Part shown: piece after piece, positions 1 through 7,263 of the stretch
Position numbering within the stretch: the stretch's first letter is position 1
Layout of the letters: each line of letters opens with the position of its first letter
Assembly: GCA_035276085.1 (NCBI GenBank)
Contig: DATELY010000088.1
Span: 1 to 14,722 of the forward strand
DNA length: 14,722 bases
Source: DATELY01 sp035276085
GTDB lineage: Bacteria > Pseudomonadota > Gammaproteobacteria > Steroidobacterales > Steroidobacteraceae
Reading direction: 5' to 3'
The notes under the pieces: model-generated
The model's database searches: none
Told to the model about the DNA's origin: nothing
The model's input: only the letters and a program-made list of their open reading frames with translations
Program-made: the position numbers and the translations under genes

Positions 1-89
1 GTCCAGGGCGGCTCAGGGCGTCGTTACTCCTCCCTCGAGTACATCAAGTACACAGCGGTCGTCGCGCCTCGCCCTGAGCCGCCCTGGAC
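1..89. repeat. Perfect 20-bp inverted repeat at left edge
   Basis: Bases 1-20 are the exact reverse complement of bases 70-89, with a 49-base spacer between them. The spacer holds smaller symmetric words (GTAC-ATCAA-GTAC, and TACTC paired with GAGTA). The element lies downstream of sspA on the side where sspB usually follows. There is no T-tract next to either arm, so it does not look like a simple terminator. It could be a REP- or MITE-like dispersed repeat, and it may extend beyond the window because the first arm starts at base 1. Bases 90-125 between the repeat and the sspA stop show nothing else I can name. Confidence 0.75.
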
Positions 90-125
90 TCGTCGCGAGG
101 CCGTCTAAGGTTAATCAGAGGTTCC

Positions 126-722
126 CTAGAGCCGCAATTCACGTTCGTAGTTCGACAGGCTATGCCGAAAGGCCGGTCTTGAAAACAGACGTTGGGCGTA
201 ATTGTGGATACCGTCCGAATGCGGCAGGTCGATTCCCCAGGAACTGAGTCGCCAAAGGATCGGTGCGATGCTCGCATCCACGACCGAGAATTCGTCCGAA
301 AGGAAATACGGTTTCGCCTTGAAGACCTCGGAGGTCGCCATCAGGCTGTCGCGCAGCAACTTCCTGGCCCGCTCGGCACCCTTGCGGTCGATCGGGTCAT
401 CGATCTGCGATGCAAGCGCATACCAGTCGCGCTCGATCCGATACATCGCCACGCGAAACTGTGCGCGCGTGATCGGGTCGATGGGCATCAACGGTGGATG
501 TGGGAACCGTTCGTCCAGGTATTCGATGATCACCCGCGAGTCATAGAGAACCAGATCGCGGTCCACGAGCGTGGGCACGCTCTGATACGGGTTCAGATCG
601 AGCAGGTCTTCCGGCAGGTTACCGTCCTGCACATCGATGATTTCGATGTGCAGGTTCTTTTCCGCGACCACCAGCCGAGTGCGATGACTCCAGGGATCGT
701 TGGCCTTGGAAAATAGTGTCAT
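126..722 (-). CDS. sspA: Stringent starvation protein A, GST-fold RNA polymerase-associated protein
   Basis: The product (198 aa) has the two-part glutathione S-transferase fold: a thioredoxin-like N-terminal part (about residues 1-80, with the NPYQSVPTLVDRDLVLYDSR segment that normally binds glutathione) and a helical C-terminal part. SspA proteins associate with RNA polymerase in the cytoplasm and act in starvation and acid-stress expression rather than as transferases. The opening MTLFSK matches the SspA start, and the length is near the usual 200-212 aa. I chose ATG at 722. GTG at 725 is nearly as good, since it lies 10 nt from a GGAG, while TTG at 734 sits only 1 nt from that GGAG and is unlikely. 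The gene begins 44 nt after the petC stop and probably belongs to the same transcript. petABC-sspA-sspB is a common order in Proteobacteria, but sspB is not seen before the window edge. Confidence 0.92.
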   Translation of the reverse strand: MTLFSKANDPWSHRTRLVVAEKNLHIEIIDVQDGNLPEDLLDLNPYQSVPTLVDRDLVLYDSRVIIEYLDERFPHPPLMPIDPITRAQFRVAMYRIERDWYALASQIDDPIDRKGAERARKLLRDSLMATSEVFKAKPYFLSDEFSVVDASIAPILWRLSSWGIDLPHSDGIHNYAQRLFSRPAFRHSLSNYERELRL

Positions 723-766
723 CACATTCGGCAATCTCCGGTGGGGCCGCAGGGCCCCGATCGATG

Positions 767-1525
767 TCAGGGCACGTCCTTCCAGTATTCCTTCTTGAGA
801 AAATAGGCCAGCAGCAAGAATACGCCCAGGAACGCGAGGACGTAGAAGCCCAACTGCCGCCGCTGCAACTGCATCGGCTCGCCGATGTAGGCGAGGAAGT
901 TCACCGTGTCGCGTACGAACTGATCGTACTCTTCGGGCGTCAGCTTGCCCGGCTCTTTGAGCTTCAACGCCTCGAACTTCTTGTGAACTGCATTCGCCTC
1001 GGCATCGACCTCGCCGCGGTGCACTTGTTCCTGCAGACCCTGCAATTCCCAGAGGACATGGGGCATGGCCGTTCCCGGCAGAACCAGATTGTTAACGCCG
1101 GTCGGGCGACTTGGGTCCACGTAGAAGGACTTCAGGAAGGTATACAAATAGTCAGGACCGCGGCTGCGCGCGATCAGCGACAGGTCGGGCGGCGTCGTTC
1201 CGAACCAACGCTTCGCATCGGACGCGGGCAGAACGGTATCGAGCGTGTCGTGAATGCGCCCACCCGTGAACATGAGGTTGTTCGTGACCTGGCCTTCCGT
1301 CAGCTGCAGATCGTGCGCAAGCCGGTTGAAGCGCACATACCGGGCCGAATGGCAGCCCGAGCAATAGTTCACGAAGTTACGCGCACCGCGTTGTAGCGAC
1401 GCCGTGTTGCTCACGTCGCTATGGGCGTCCTCGAGGTGTGCACCGCCAGAGGACGCGAGCGCCGCATTCCCAACCAGCGCTCCAACACTGAGTGCCAGCG
1501 CGAGGAGCGACTTTTTAATGAGCAT
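767..1525 (-). CDS. petC: Cytochrome c1 subunit of the bc1 complex
   Basis: Cytochrome c1 passes electrons from the Rieske protein to soluble cytochrome c and is anchored in the inner membrane facing the periplasm. The 252-aa product starts with a signal peptide (about residues 1-24, ending AALAS). It carries the covalent haem motif CSGCH (C55, C58, H59) and a likely axial Met at M154 in GTAMPH. One C-terminal membrane helix lies at about 227-244, followed by a basic KKEYWKD tail. The length is typical of proteobacterial c1 rather than of the fused b-c1 form. Its ATG lies inside the end of petB (11-nt overlap), which suggests translational coupling. All key residues are present. Confidence 0.97.
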   Translation of the reverse strand: MLIKKSLLALALSVGALVGNAALASSGGAHLEDAHSDVSNTASLQRGARNFVNYCSGCHSARYVRFNRLAHDLQLTEGQVTNNLMFTGGRIHDTLDTVLPASDAKRWFGTTPPDLSLIARSRGPDYLYTFLKSFYVDPSRPTGVNNLVLPGTAMPHVLWELQGLQEQVHRGEVDAEANAVHKKFEALKLKEPGKLTPEEYDQFVRDTVNFLAYIGEPMQLQRRQLGFYVLAFLGVFLLLAYFLKKEYWKDVP

Positions 1526-2771
1526 GGTAGGTCACCCTTTCCGGCACCTGCGACACTCGATCCGCGCGCGTGTACCAAGGCATCAACAGGAAGAACATGA
1601 AGTAGATGATGGCAAAGACGCGAGCCGCGTTCGTGTACGCCGTTGTCGCAGGCTGCAGGCCCAGGTAGCCGAGTGCGACGAAGCTCACGGCAAACGAGAA
1701 CAAAAAGGCCTTGTACAGCCAGCCGCGGTAGCGGATCGACTTCACCTTCGCGCGATCGAGCCATGGCAGGAAGAAGAACGAAACCACCGCCAGACCCATC
1801 AAGCTGACACCCAGCAGCTTGTTCGGCACCGCACGCAAGATCGCGTAGAACGGTGTGAAGTACCACACGGGCGCGATGTGCTCTGGCGTCTGCAGCGGAT
1901 TGGCAGGATCGAAATTGGCGTGTTCAAGGAAGTAACCGCCCATTTCCGGGGAGAAGAAAATCACGGCGCAAAACACCATCAGGAAGATGATCACCCCGAC
2001 CAGATCCTTCACCGTGTAGTACGGATGGAACGGAATGCCGTCGAGCGGGTGGCCATCCGATCCCTTCAATTTCTTGATCTCCACGCCGTCCGGATTGTTC
2101 GACCCCACTTCGTGCAGCGCGAAGATGTGCGCGATGACCAGGAAGACGAGAGCCAGCGGCAGCGCAATCACGTGCAGCGCGAAGAAGCGATTCAGCGTGA
2201 TGTCGGAAATGTAGTAGTCGCCGCGAATCCACTCCACGAGCGACTCGCCGACATACGGAATCGCCCCGAACAGCGACACGATCACCTGCGCGCCCCAGTA
2301 CGACATGTTGCCCCAGGGCAGCAGGTAGCCGAAGAACGCCTCTGCCATGAGACACAGATAGATCAGCATGCCGAACAGCCAGATCAGCTCGCGCGGATTC
2401 TTATAAGAGCCGTACAACAGGCCGCGGAACATGTGCAGGTAGACGACGATGAAGAACGCCGAAGCGCCCGTGGAGTGGATATAGCGAATGAGCCAGCCCC
2501 ACTCGACATCGCGCATGATGTATTCGACGGACGCGAATGCATCCTGCGCGGAGGGCTTGTAGTTCATCGTCAGGAAGATGCCCGAGATGATCTGAATCAC
2601 GAGCACCACGAGTGCGAGAGAGCCGAAGTAGTACCAGAAGTTGAAATTCTTCGGCGCGTAGTACTCGGTGGCGTGGTCCTTCATGAACTGTGTCATGGGA
2701 AAACGCGCATCGATCCAATCGACCAGCGCCCCCCAGCGCGTACGGCTGCCGGAAGCGGACGAAGTGTTCAT
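1515..2771 (-). CDS. petB: Cytochrome b subunit of the bc1 complex
   Basis: This is the full-length membrane subunit (418 aa) that holds the two b haems and the quinol-oxidation (Qo) and quinone-reduction (Qi) sites. The four haem-ligand histidines are H99 and H113 in one helix and H200 and H215 in another. The Qo loop reads PVWY (301-304) where the textbook motif is PEWY. About eight hydrophobic helices can be seen, the last few after residue 255, so N- and C-terminal cytochrome b domains are both present in one chain. The start codon ATG shares one base with the petA stop (TGATG), so translation is probably coupled. The end overlaps petC by 11 nt. The helix pair with 14 residues between histidines and the PVWY form are described as findings. 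Confidence 0.97.
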   Translation of the reverse strand: MNTSSASGSRTRWGALVDWIDARFPMTQFMKDHATEYYAPKNFNFWYYFGSLALVVLVIQIISGIFLTMNYKPSAQDAFASVEYIMRDVEWGWLIRYIHSTGASAFFIVVYLHMFRGLLYGSYKNPRELIWLFGMLIYLCLMAEAFFGYLLPWGNMSYWGAQVIVSLFGAIPYVGESLVEWIRGDYYISDITLNRFFALHVIALPLALVFLVIAHIFALHEVGSNNPDGVEIKKLKGSDGHPLDGIPFHPYYTVKDLVGVIIFLMVFCAVIFFSPEMGGYFLEHANFDPANPLQTPEHIAPVWYFTPFYAILRAVPNKLLGVSLMGLAVVSFFFLPWLDRAKVKSIRYRGWLYKAFLFSFAVSFVALGYLGLQPATTAYTNAARVFAIIYFMFFLLMPWYTRADRVSQVPERVTYHAH

Positions 2772-3367
2772 CAGACAGCTCCCGTGTCGGCGCCGATCAG
2801 GACGCGACCATCATTGATGAAGCGATATGGCGGGATGCGCAGGTTCAACGGCGCCGGAACGTCCTTGAACACGCGCCCTGCCAGATCGAACTTGGAGCCG
2901 TGACACGGACAATAGAAGCCGCCCGGCCAATCGGCGCCGAGCTCGGGATCCTTGGGCTGGAATCGATTCATCGGGGCACAACCCAGGTGCGTGCACACTC
3001 CGACGGCCACGAGGAATTCAGGGTTCACAGCACGTGTCTCGTTCTTGGCATACGGCGGCTGGTCGGATTGCTCCGATCCCGGATCCCGCAAGCGATCATT
3101 CAATGTCGGCAATGTGGCCAACATCTCCGGAGTACGATGCACGAGGAAGACCGCCTGCCCGCGCCACTCCACTTTGATCATGGCGCCAGGCTCGACCTTA
3201 CTGATGTCCACCTCCACCGGCGCGCCCAATGCTTGCGCACGCGCGCTTGGCTTCCAGGAGGCGAGGAACGGCACGGCCGTCATGGCGGCGCCAGCAATAC
3301 CCGTCACGGTCGTGGCGACGAGCAGGAAGTGACGCCTGCTGTTGTCTACTTTTTCAGCTTCTGTCAT
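2771..3367 (-). CDS. petA: Rieske iron-sulfur subunit of the bc1 complex
   Basis: The 198-aa product is the high-potential 2Fe-2S subunit that takes electrons from quinol at the Qo site. Both cluster boxes are intact: CTHLGC (C125, H127, C130) and CPCHGS (C153, C155, H156). By family knowledge, C125, H127, C153 and H156 bind the cluster, while C130 and C155 form the disulfide. The N-terminus has a twin-arginine-type signal anchor (SRRHFLLVA at 10-18, then a hydrophobic stretch to about 36), as expected for a protein folded before export. I chose ATG at 3367 because a GGAG (3374-3377) sits 6 nt upstream. The TTG one codon earlier is less likely. It is the first gene of the petABC-sspA run, with a candidate promoter about 190 nt upstream. 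Confidence 0.97.
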   Translation of the reverse strand: MTEAEKVDNSRRHFLLVATTVTGIAGAAMTAVPFLASWKPSARAQALGAPVEVDISKVEPGAMIKVEWRGQAVFLVHRTPEMLATLPTLNDRLRDPGSEQSDQPPYAKNETRAVNPEFLVAVGVCTHLGCAPMNRFQPKDPELGADWPGGFYCPCHGSKFDLAGRVFKDVPAPLNLRIPPYRFINDGRVLIGADTGAV

Positions 3368-3557
3368 CAAGGTCTCCGGTAGCCCGCACGTGAGCGGACT
3401 CCAGTTGCGAACTCAAGCCTCACGGCCTATCGATTTACGGCACCGTCCTGACGGCGCGTCGCGGTCCAATCGCGCATGCAGACGCACATCGCGCGCGGGC
3501 ACCTACCTGATAGCGGCAAGTGCGGAAATGTTGTTCGCGCCGTGCGGAAAGCGGCGA

Positions 3558-3588
3558 ATTATACACACAGAGTCGAAACGTCTTCGAA
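3558..3588 (-). promoter_or_regulatory. Candidate sigma-70 promoter for petABC-sspA
   Basis: On the minus strand a perfect TATAAT lies at 3563-3558. The best upstream hexamer (TTCGAA, 3588-3583) is a poor -35 and is 19 bp away, so recognition may depend on an activator or on the -10 alone. The position suits petA: it is downstream of the murA stop and gives a leader of roughly 180 nt. Three TTCGA words cover the -35 region at spacings of 9 and 11 bp, and two TTTCCGCAC words follow the -10. The rest of the 3371-3607 gap shows no ORF with coding character and no clear murA terminator. Confidence 0.5.
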
Positions 3589-3607
3589 CCTCTCGAACGC
3601 CACCCGA

Positions 3608-4867
3608 TCAACCGGCCGTGCGTTTGATCTGGGCACCCAGTTGCTGCAGCTTCTCTTCGATCCGCTCATAGCCACGGTCGATGTGATAGATGCGCAGGAT
3701 TTCAGTGGTGCCGCGGGCGACCAACGCCGCCAGCACCAGGCTTGCGGATGCGCGCAGGTCGGTCGCCATCACCGGCGCGGCGGTCAGACTCTCCACACCG
3801 CGGATGATGGCCGTGTTGCCCTCGAGCCGAATGTCGGCACCCATGCGTCGCATCTCGAGCATGTGCATGAAGCGATTTTCGAAGATTGTCTCGGTGACCG
3901 TGCCCACGCCGTCGGCAACGGTGTTCAAGGCTGCGAACTGTGCCTGCATATCGGTCGGGAACGCGGGATATGGCGCGGTCCGCAAGTCCACCGCCGTGGG
4001 TCGACGGCCTTGCATGTCGAGCTCGATCCAGTCGTCACCGGTCTGTACCTGAGCCCCTGCTTGACGCAGCTTGCCGAGCACGGCATCGAGATGATCGGGC
4101 CGTGTGCCTTTGACGCGCACTTTGCCGCGCGTGATGGCCGCAGCAACGAGGTAGGTCCCTGTTTCGATGCGATCGGGCAGCACATCATGGCGCGCCCCAT
4201 TGAGCTCCTTCACGCCGTTCACCACGATGCGATCGGTTCCTGCTCCGCGGATCTGAGCGCCCATGGCGATGAGGCAATCGGCGAGATCGACGACTTCGGG
4301 CTCACGGGCGGCGTTCTCGATGATCGTCTCGCCCTCGGCCAGCGTCGCCGCCATCAGCAGATTCTCCGTGCCTGTCACGGTCACCGTTTCCAGATTGAGC
4401 ACTGCGCCGTGAAGCCGATCCGCGCGTGCACGGATATAGCCGTTCTCGATGCGGATATCGGCGCCCATCGCCTGCAATCCGCTCACGTGAATGTTTACCG
4501 GCCGTGCGCCGATCGCACATCCGCCGGGCAGCGATACGTCCGCATGTCCATAGCGCGCCAGCAAGGGTCCGAGCACGAGAATCGAGGCGCGCATCTTGCG
4601 CACGAGCTCGTAGGGAGCGGTGGAATCATTGAGTGTCGAGGCATCCGCTTCGACACGCATGCGATCATCGATCGTGACGCTCACGCCCATGCGGCCGAGC
4701 AACTCGATCATCGTCGTGACGTCTTGCAAGTGCGGCACATTGCCGATGCTGACGGGCTTCGCCGCCAGCAAAGTGGCCGCCAGGATCGGCAGCGCCGCAT
4801 TCTTCGCGCCGGAAATACGCACCTCGCCCTCGAGAGGCACGCCACCGGTGATCAGCAGTTTGTCCAT
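3608..4867 (-). CDS. murA: UDP-N-acetylglucosamine 1-carboxyvinyltransferase
   Basis: MurA transfers enolpyruvate from phosphoenolpyruvate to UDP-GlcNAc, the first committed step of peptidoglycan synthesis in the cytoplasm. The product is 419 aa, the standard length for the family. The N-terminal SGAKNAALP segment holds K22. The active-site loop reads LPGGCAIGARPV with the catalytic cysteine at 117, equivalent to Cys115 of E. coli. Having Cys rather than Asp here predicts sensitivity to fosfomycin at the target level (family knowledge). The gene starts 12 nt after the ibaG stop and is almost certainly co-transcribed with it, as in other Gammaproteobacteria. A large open frame on the opposite strand through this gene is a composition shadow. 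Confidence 0.97.
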   Translation of the reverse strand: MDKLLITGGVPLEGEVRISGAKNAALPILAATLLAAKPVSIGNVPHLQDVTTMIELLGRMGVSVTIDDRMRVEADASTLNDSTAPYELVRKMRASILVLGPLLARYGHADVSLPGGCAIGARPVNIHVSGLQAMGADIRIENGYIRARADRLHGAVLNLETVTVTGTENLLMAATLAEGETIIENAAREPEVVDLADCLIAMGAQIRGAGTDRIVVNGVKELNGARHDVLPDRIETGTYLVAAAITRGKVRVKGTRPDHLDAVLGKLRQAGAQVQTGDDWIELDMQGRRPTAVDLRTAPYPAFPTDMQAQFAALNTVADGVGTVTETIFENRFMHMLEMRRMGADIRLEGNTAIIRGVESLTAAPVMATDLRASASLVLAALVARGTTEILRIYHIDRGYERIEEKLQQLGAQIKRTAG

Positions 4868-4879
4868 GCAGGCTGCGGG

Positions 4880-5119
4880 TCAGGCGCCGCGCTGGAACTC
4901 TGCGGCGGTCAGTGTTTGCAGGCTGAGCGCGTGAATTTCGCGCCCCATCAATTCTCCCAACGTGGCGTAAACGAGCTGATGGCGCTGCAACGTGCGCTTG
5001 CCTTCGAACTGCGCCGCGATCACGCGCGCAGCAAAGTGCGTGTTGTCCTCCGACTCGACCAGCACCTCGGCTCCCGGCAGGCCGCGCTCGATGAGGGACT
5101 TGATGGCATCGGGATTCAT
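4880..5119 (-). CDS. ibaG: BolA-family protein IbaG (YrbA)
   Basis: This small cytoplasmic protein (79 aa) belongs to the BolA family, whose members pair with monothiol glutaredoxins and take part in iron-sulfur cluster handling. The invariant BolA histidine is H63 in IHALSL, and other candidate ligands are H28 and H47 (QRHQLVY). The length and the lack of an N-terminal extension fit IbaG rather than BolA. Its place directly upstream of murA is the classic IbaG context. In E. coli the mlaFEDCB genes precede it, but here the next gene upstream is the divergent kdsD, only 98 nt away. The 5120-5217 gap offers a weak -10 (TAAGAT, 5159-5154, minus strand) with no convincing -35. Confidence 0.9.
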   Translation of the reverse strand: MNPDAIKSLIERGLPGAEVLVESEDNTHFAARVIAAQFEGKRTLQRHQLVYATLGELMGREIHALSLQTLTAAEFQRGA

Positions 5120-5217
5120 TGCAGGACTCGCGCGGAAGGCTGGCGGGGCGCGGATCTTAGCGCCGACCCACCGCCGACCGCCAACCGCTCAGGACTTCTT
5201 GTAGTTATCATCTCGCC

Positions 5218-6201
5218 ATGCAGCCGCCCATTCAGCCCGAGGCCCTTTTGCGACGCGCCCGCGCGGTGCTCGAAATCGAATCCGACGCGGTGCGCGTGCT
5301 GGTCGAGCGTCTGGGCGCTGAATTCGTGCATGCGTGCACCTTGCTGCGCGCATGCCAGGGCCGCGTGGTCGTGATGGGCATGGGCAAGTCGGGCCATGTG
5401 GGCAACAAGATTGCCGCCACCCTCGCCAGCACCGGCACCGCTGCATTTTTCGTACACCCGGCCGAGGCGAGTCACGGCGACATCGGCATGATGACGGCGC
5501 AGGACGTGGTCATCGCGATCTCCAATTCCGGCGAGACCGCGGAGCTGCTGACCCTGCTGCCCACGATCAAACGCCTCGGGGTGTCACTGATTGCGATGAC
5601 CGGCAAACCGGCCTCCAACCTCGGCCGCGCCGCCGATGTCGTGCTGGATGTCAGCGTTCCGGAGGAGGCGTGCCCCCTCAATCTCGCGCCGACTGCAAGC
5701 ACGACCGCCACGTTGGCGATGGGCGATGCCCTGGCCCTCGCGGTACTCGAAGCACGCGGTTTCACCGAAGAGGACTTCGCCCGCTCCCATCCAGGCGGAA
5801 CGCTCGGGCGCCGGTTGCTATTGCATGTCGCCGACGTCATGCGCACGGGAGAGCATCTGCCCAGGGTCGCACCCGATGCGACGCTGCGCGATGGTCTGCT
5901 GGAAATGACCGCCAAGGGCTTGGGGATGACCACCATCGTCGATGATCAGGATCACGTGCTTGGCGTCTTCACCGACGGCGACCTGCGCCGCGCGCTGGAC
6001 AAAGGCATTGACGTGCACCTGGTCACCATGCGCGAAGTGATGACGTCCAAACCCAGGGCAGCGCAGCCGCAGATGCTCGCTGCCGAGGCCGTTCACCTGA
6101 TGGAATCCGCCCGCATCACCGCGTTGCCGGTGATCGATGGGTCACATCGCCTCGTGGGCGCGCTGAACGTCCACGATCTCTTCCGCGCGGGTGTGATGTG
6201 A
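5218..6201 (+). CDS. kdsD: D-arabinose 5-phosphate isomerase
   Basis: KdsD converts D-ribulose 5-phosphate to D-arabinose 5-phosphate, the first step toward Kdo, the sugar joining lipid A to the LPS core. The 327-aa product has an SIS sugar-isomerase domain (about 40-185) followed by two CBS domains (about 200-325), the usual layout for this length. Residues matching the known catalytic set are K57 (GMGKSGH), H86 (ASHGD), E109 (SNSGETAE) and H191 (RSHPGG). The start ATG is the first in frame. No Shine-Dalgarno sequence precedes it, and a TAGTTAT-like -10 sits about 11-16 nt upstream, so a very short or absent leader is possible. It leads the kds-lpt-rpoN gene run and is divergent from ibaG. 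Confidence 0.96.
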   Translation: MQPPIQPEALLRRARAVLEIESDAVRVLVERLGAEFVHACTLLRACQGRVVVMGMGKSGHVGNKIAATLASTGTAAFFVHPAEASHGDIGMMTAQDVVIAISNSGETAELLTLLPTIKRLGVSLIAMTGKPASNLGRAADVVLDVSVPEEACPLNLAPTASTTATLAMGDALALAVLEARGFTEEDFARSHPGGTLGRRLLLHVADVMRTGEHLPRVAPDATLRDGLLEMTAKGLGMTTIVDDQDHVLGVFTDGDLRRALDKGIDVHLVTMREVMTSKPRAAQPQMLAAEAVHLMESARITALPVIDGSHRLVGALNVHDLFRAGVM

Positions 6202-6211
6202 GGCGGTCTTG

Positions 6212-6715
6212 ATGGATACGGTGCTGGAGCGCGCCGCGGACGTGCGTTTGCTGATACTGGACGTGGACGGCGTGCTCACGGATGGTCGGCTGCACTTCTC
6301 CGCTCGCGGCGAAGAGCTCAAGACCTTTCATGTGCGTGACGGCTCTGGCATCAAGGAGCTGATGCGAGCCGGCGTGCAGGTCGCTGTGATTTCCGGGCGT
6401 GACTCGAAGGCGGTCGAGCGGCGCATGTCCGAACTCGGCGTGACCTGGGTTCGCCAAGGTATCGGCGATAAGCGGGCAGCCCTGCAGGAGCTGCTCGATA
6501 TCCTTGGCCTGGGACCTCAAGCCGTGGCGGTCGTCGGTGATGACACCCCGGATCTGCCGATGTTCGAACTGGCCCGGCTCGCGATTGCGGTCGCCGATGC
6601 GCATGCGAGTGCGCGCGCCGCAGCTCATCACGTCACGCGCGCACGCGGTGGCCGGGGAGCCGTACGCGAAGTCTGCGATCTGATCCTCGAGGCCCAAGCG
6701 CAGGGTGTCACTTGA
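6212..6715 (+). CDS. kdsC: 3-deoxy-D-manno-octulosonate 8-phosphate phosphatase
   Basis: KdsC removes the phosphate from Kdo 8-phosphate to give Kdo. The 167-aa product is a HAD-superfamily phosphatase of the small, capless type that works as a tetramer. Motif I is ILDVDGVLTDG with the nucleophile D17 and the acid/base D19. Motif II is VISGRDS, and the metal-binding motif is VGDDTPDLP. The family is usually 165-190 aa. I chose ATG at 6212, which has AGGCGG (6201-6206) five bases upstream, over the TTG just before it at 6209. It begins 10 nt after kdsD, and its last four bases are shared with the lptC start, so the three genes are probably translated from one message. Confidence 0.95.
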   Translation: MDTVLERAADVRLLILDVDGVLTDGRLHFSARGEELKTFHVRDGSGIKELMRAGVQVAVISGRDSKAVERRMSELGVTWVRQGIGDKRAALQELLDILGLGPQAVAVVGDDTPDLPMFELARLAIAVADAHASARAAAHHVTRARGGRGAVREVCDLILEAQAQGVT

Positions 6716-7263
6716 ACAGCAAATGGATTTGGCTGGTCGCCGTGCTCGGGGCGCTCGCGGTGAGTTATACCGTGCTCACGCGCCAGGGTGACGAGGACGC
6801 GGCGCCGGCGACCAGACCGCCGCAGCCTGGTTACTACCTCGAGGATGCTGTGATCGTGGAAACAGGGCCGGACGGCAAGCCACGCGTGAAACTCTCCGCC
6901 CGAGTCATCGCTCAGAATCCCATGGATGACAGCATCGGCCTGACCGACGTACGCGTGAACTACTCTGCCGACACGGAACGGCAATGGTTGCTCACCGCGA
7001 AAGAAGGTTTCGTGCCGCCGAGCTCGCAGCGGATCGAGTTCGCGGGCAACGTGGAGATCCAGGACCTGGCCTCCACGACTTCGCCGCGCGTCACCAGCGA
7101 CCGACTGGAGCTCGACATGAGTAACAACATCGCGCGCACCGATTCACCCGTACAGATCACATACGGGCCACACACGTTGACTGCCCGTGGTCTGTGGGCC
7201 GATTTGAAGGGTGAGAAGCTGCGGCTAGAATCCCAAGTGCATGGCAACTTTGCTCCCAAATAA
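6712..7263 (+). CDS. lptC: LPS export protein LptC
   Basis: LptC anchors the periplasmic bridge to the LptB2FG transporter and receives LPS at the inner membrane. The 183-aa product has one N-terminal membrane helix (about residues 4-20, beginning WIWLVAVLG) and then a beta-jellyroll periplasmic domain, the usual form for this family. The only sensible start is a TTG at 6712 overlapping the kdsC stop (TTGA), with AGGG a few bases upstream. No ATG lies before the membrane helix. The 3' end overlaps lptA by 23 nt. Sequence conservation in LptC is low, so the call rests on size, topology and position between kdsC and lptA, all of which agree. Confidence 0.9.
   Translation: MNSKWIWLVAVLGALAVSYTVLTRQGDEDAAPATRPPQPGYYLEDAVIVETGPDGKPRVKLSARVIAQNPMDDSIGLTDVRVNYSADTERQWLLTAKEGFVPPSSQRIEFAGNVEIQDLASTTSPRVTSDRLELDMSNNIARTDSPVQITYGPHTLTARGLWADLKGEKLRLESQVHGNFAPK

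Noticed and set aside
44..277. Small minus-strand open frame running from the 3' part of sspA into the left repeat
   Set aside because: Most of it is inside sspA in another frame, and its end is made of the inverted repeat.
1404..2903. A 499-codon open frame on the plus strand across petB
   Set aside because: It is antisense to a clearly conserved cytochrome b gene and has shadow-type composition with no domain or membrane pattern.
3476..5374. A 632-codon open frame on the plus strand across murA and ibaG
   Set aside because: It is antisense to two well-supported genes, is rich in His, Arg and Asp in the way shadow frames of GC-rich genes are, and resembles no family I know.
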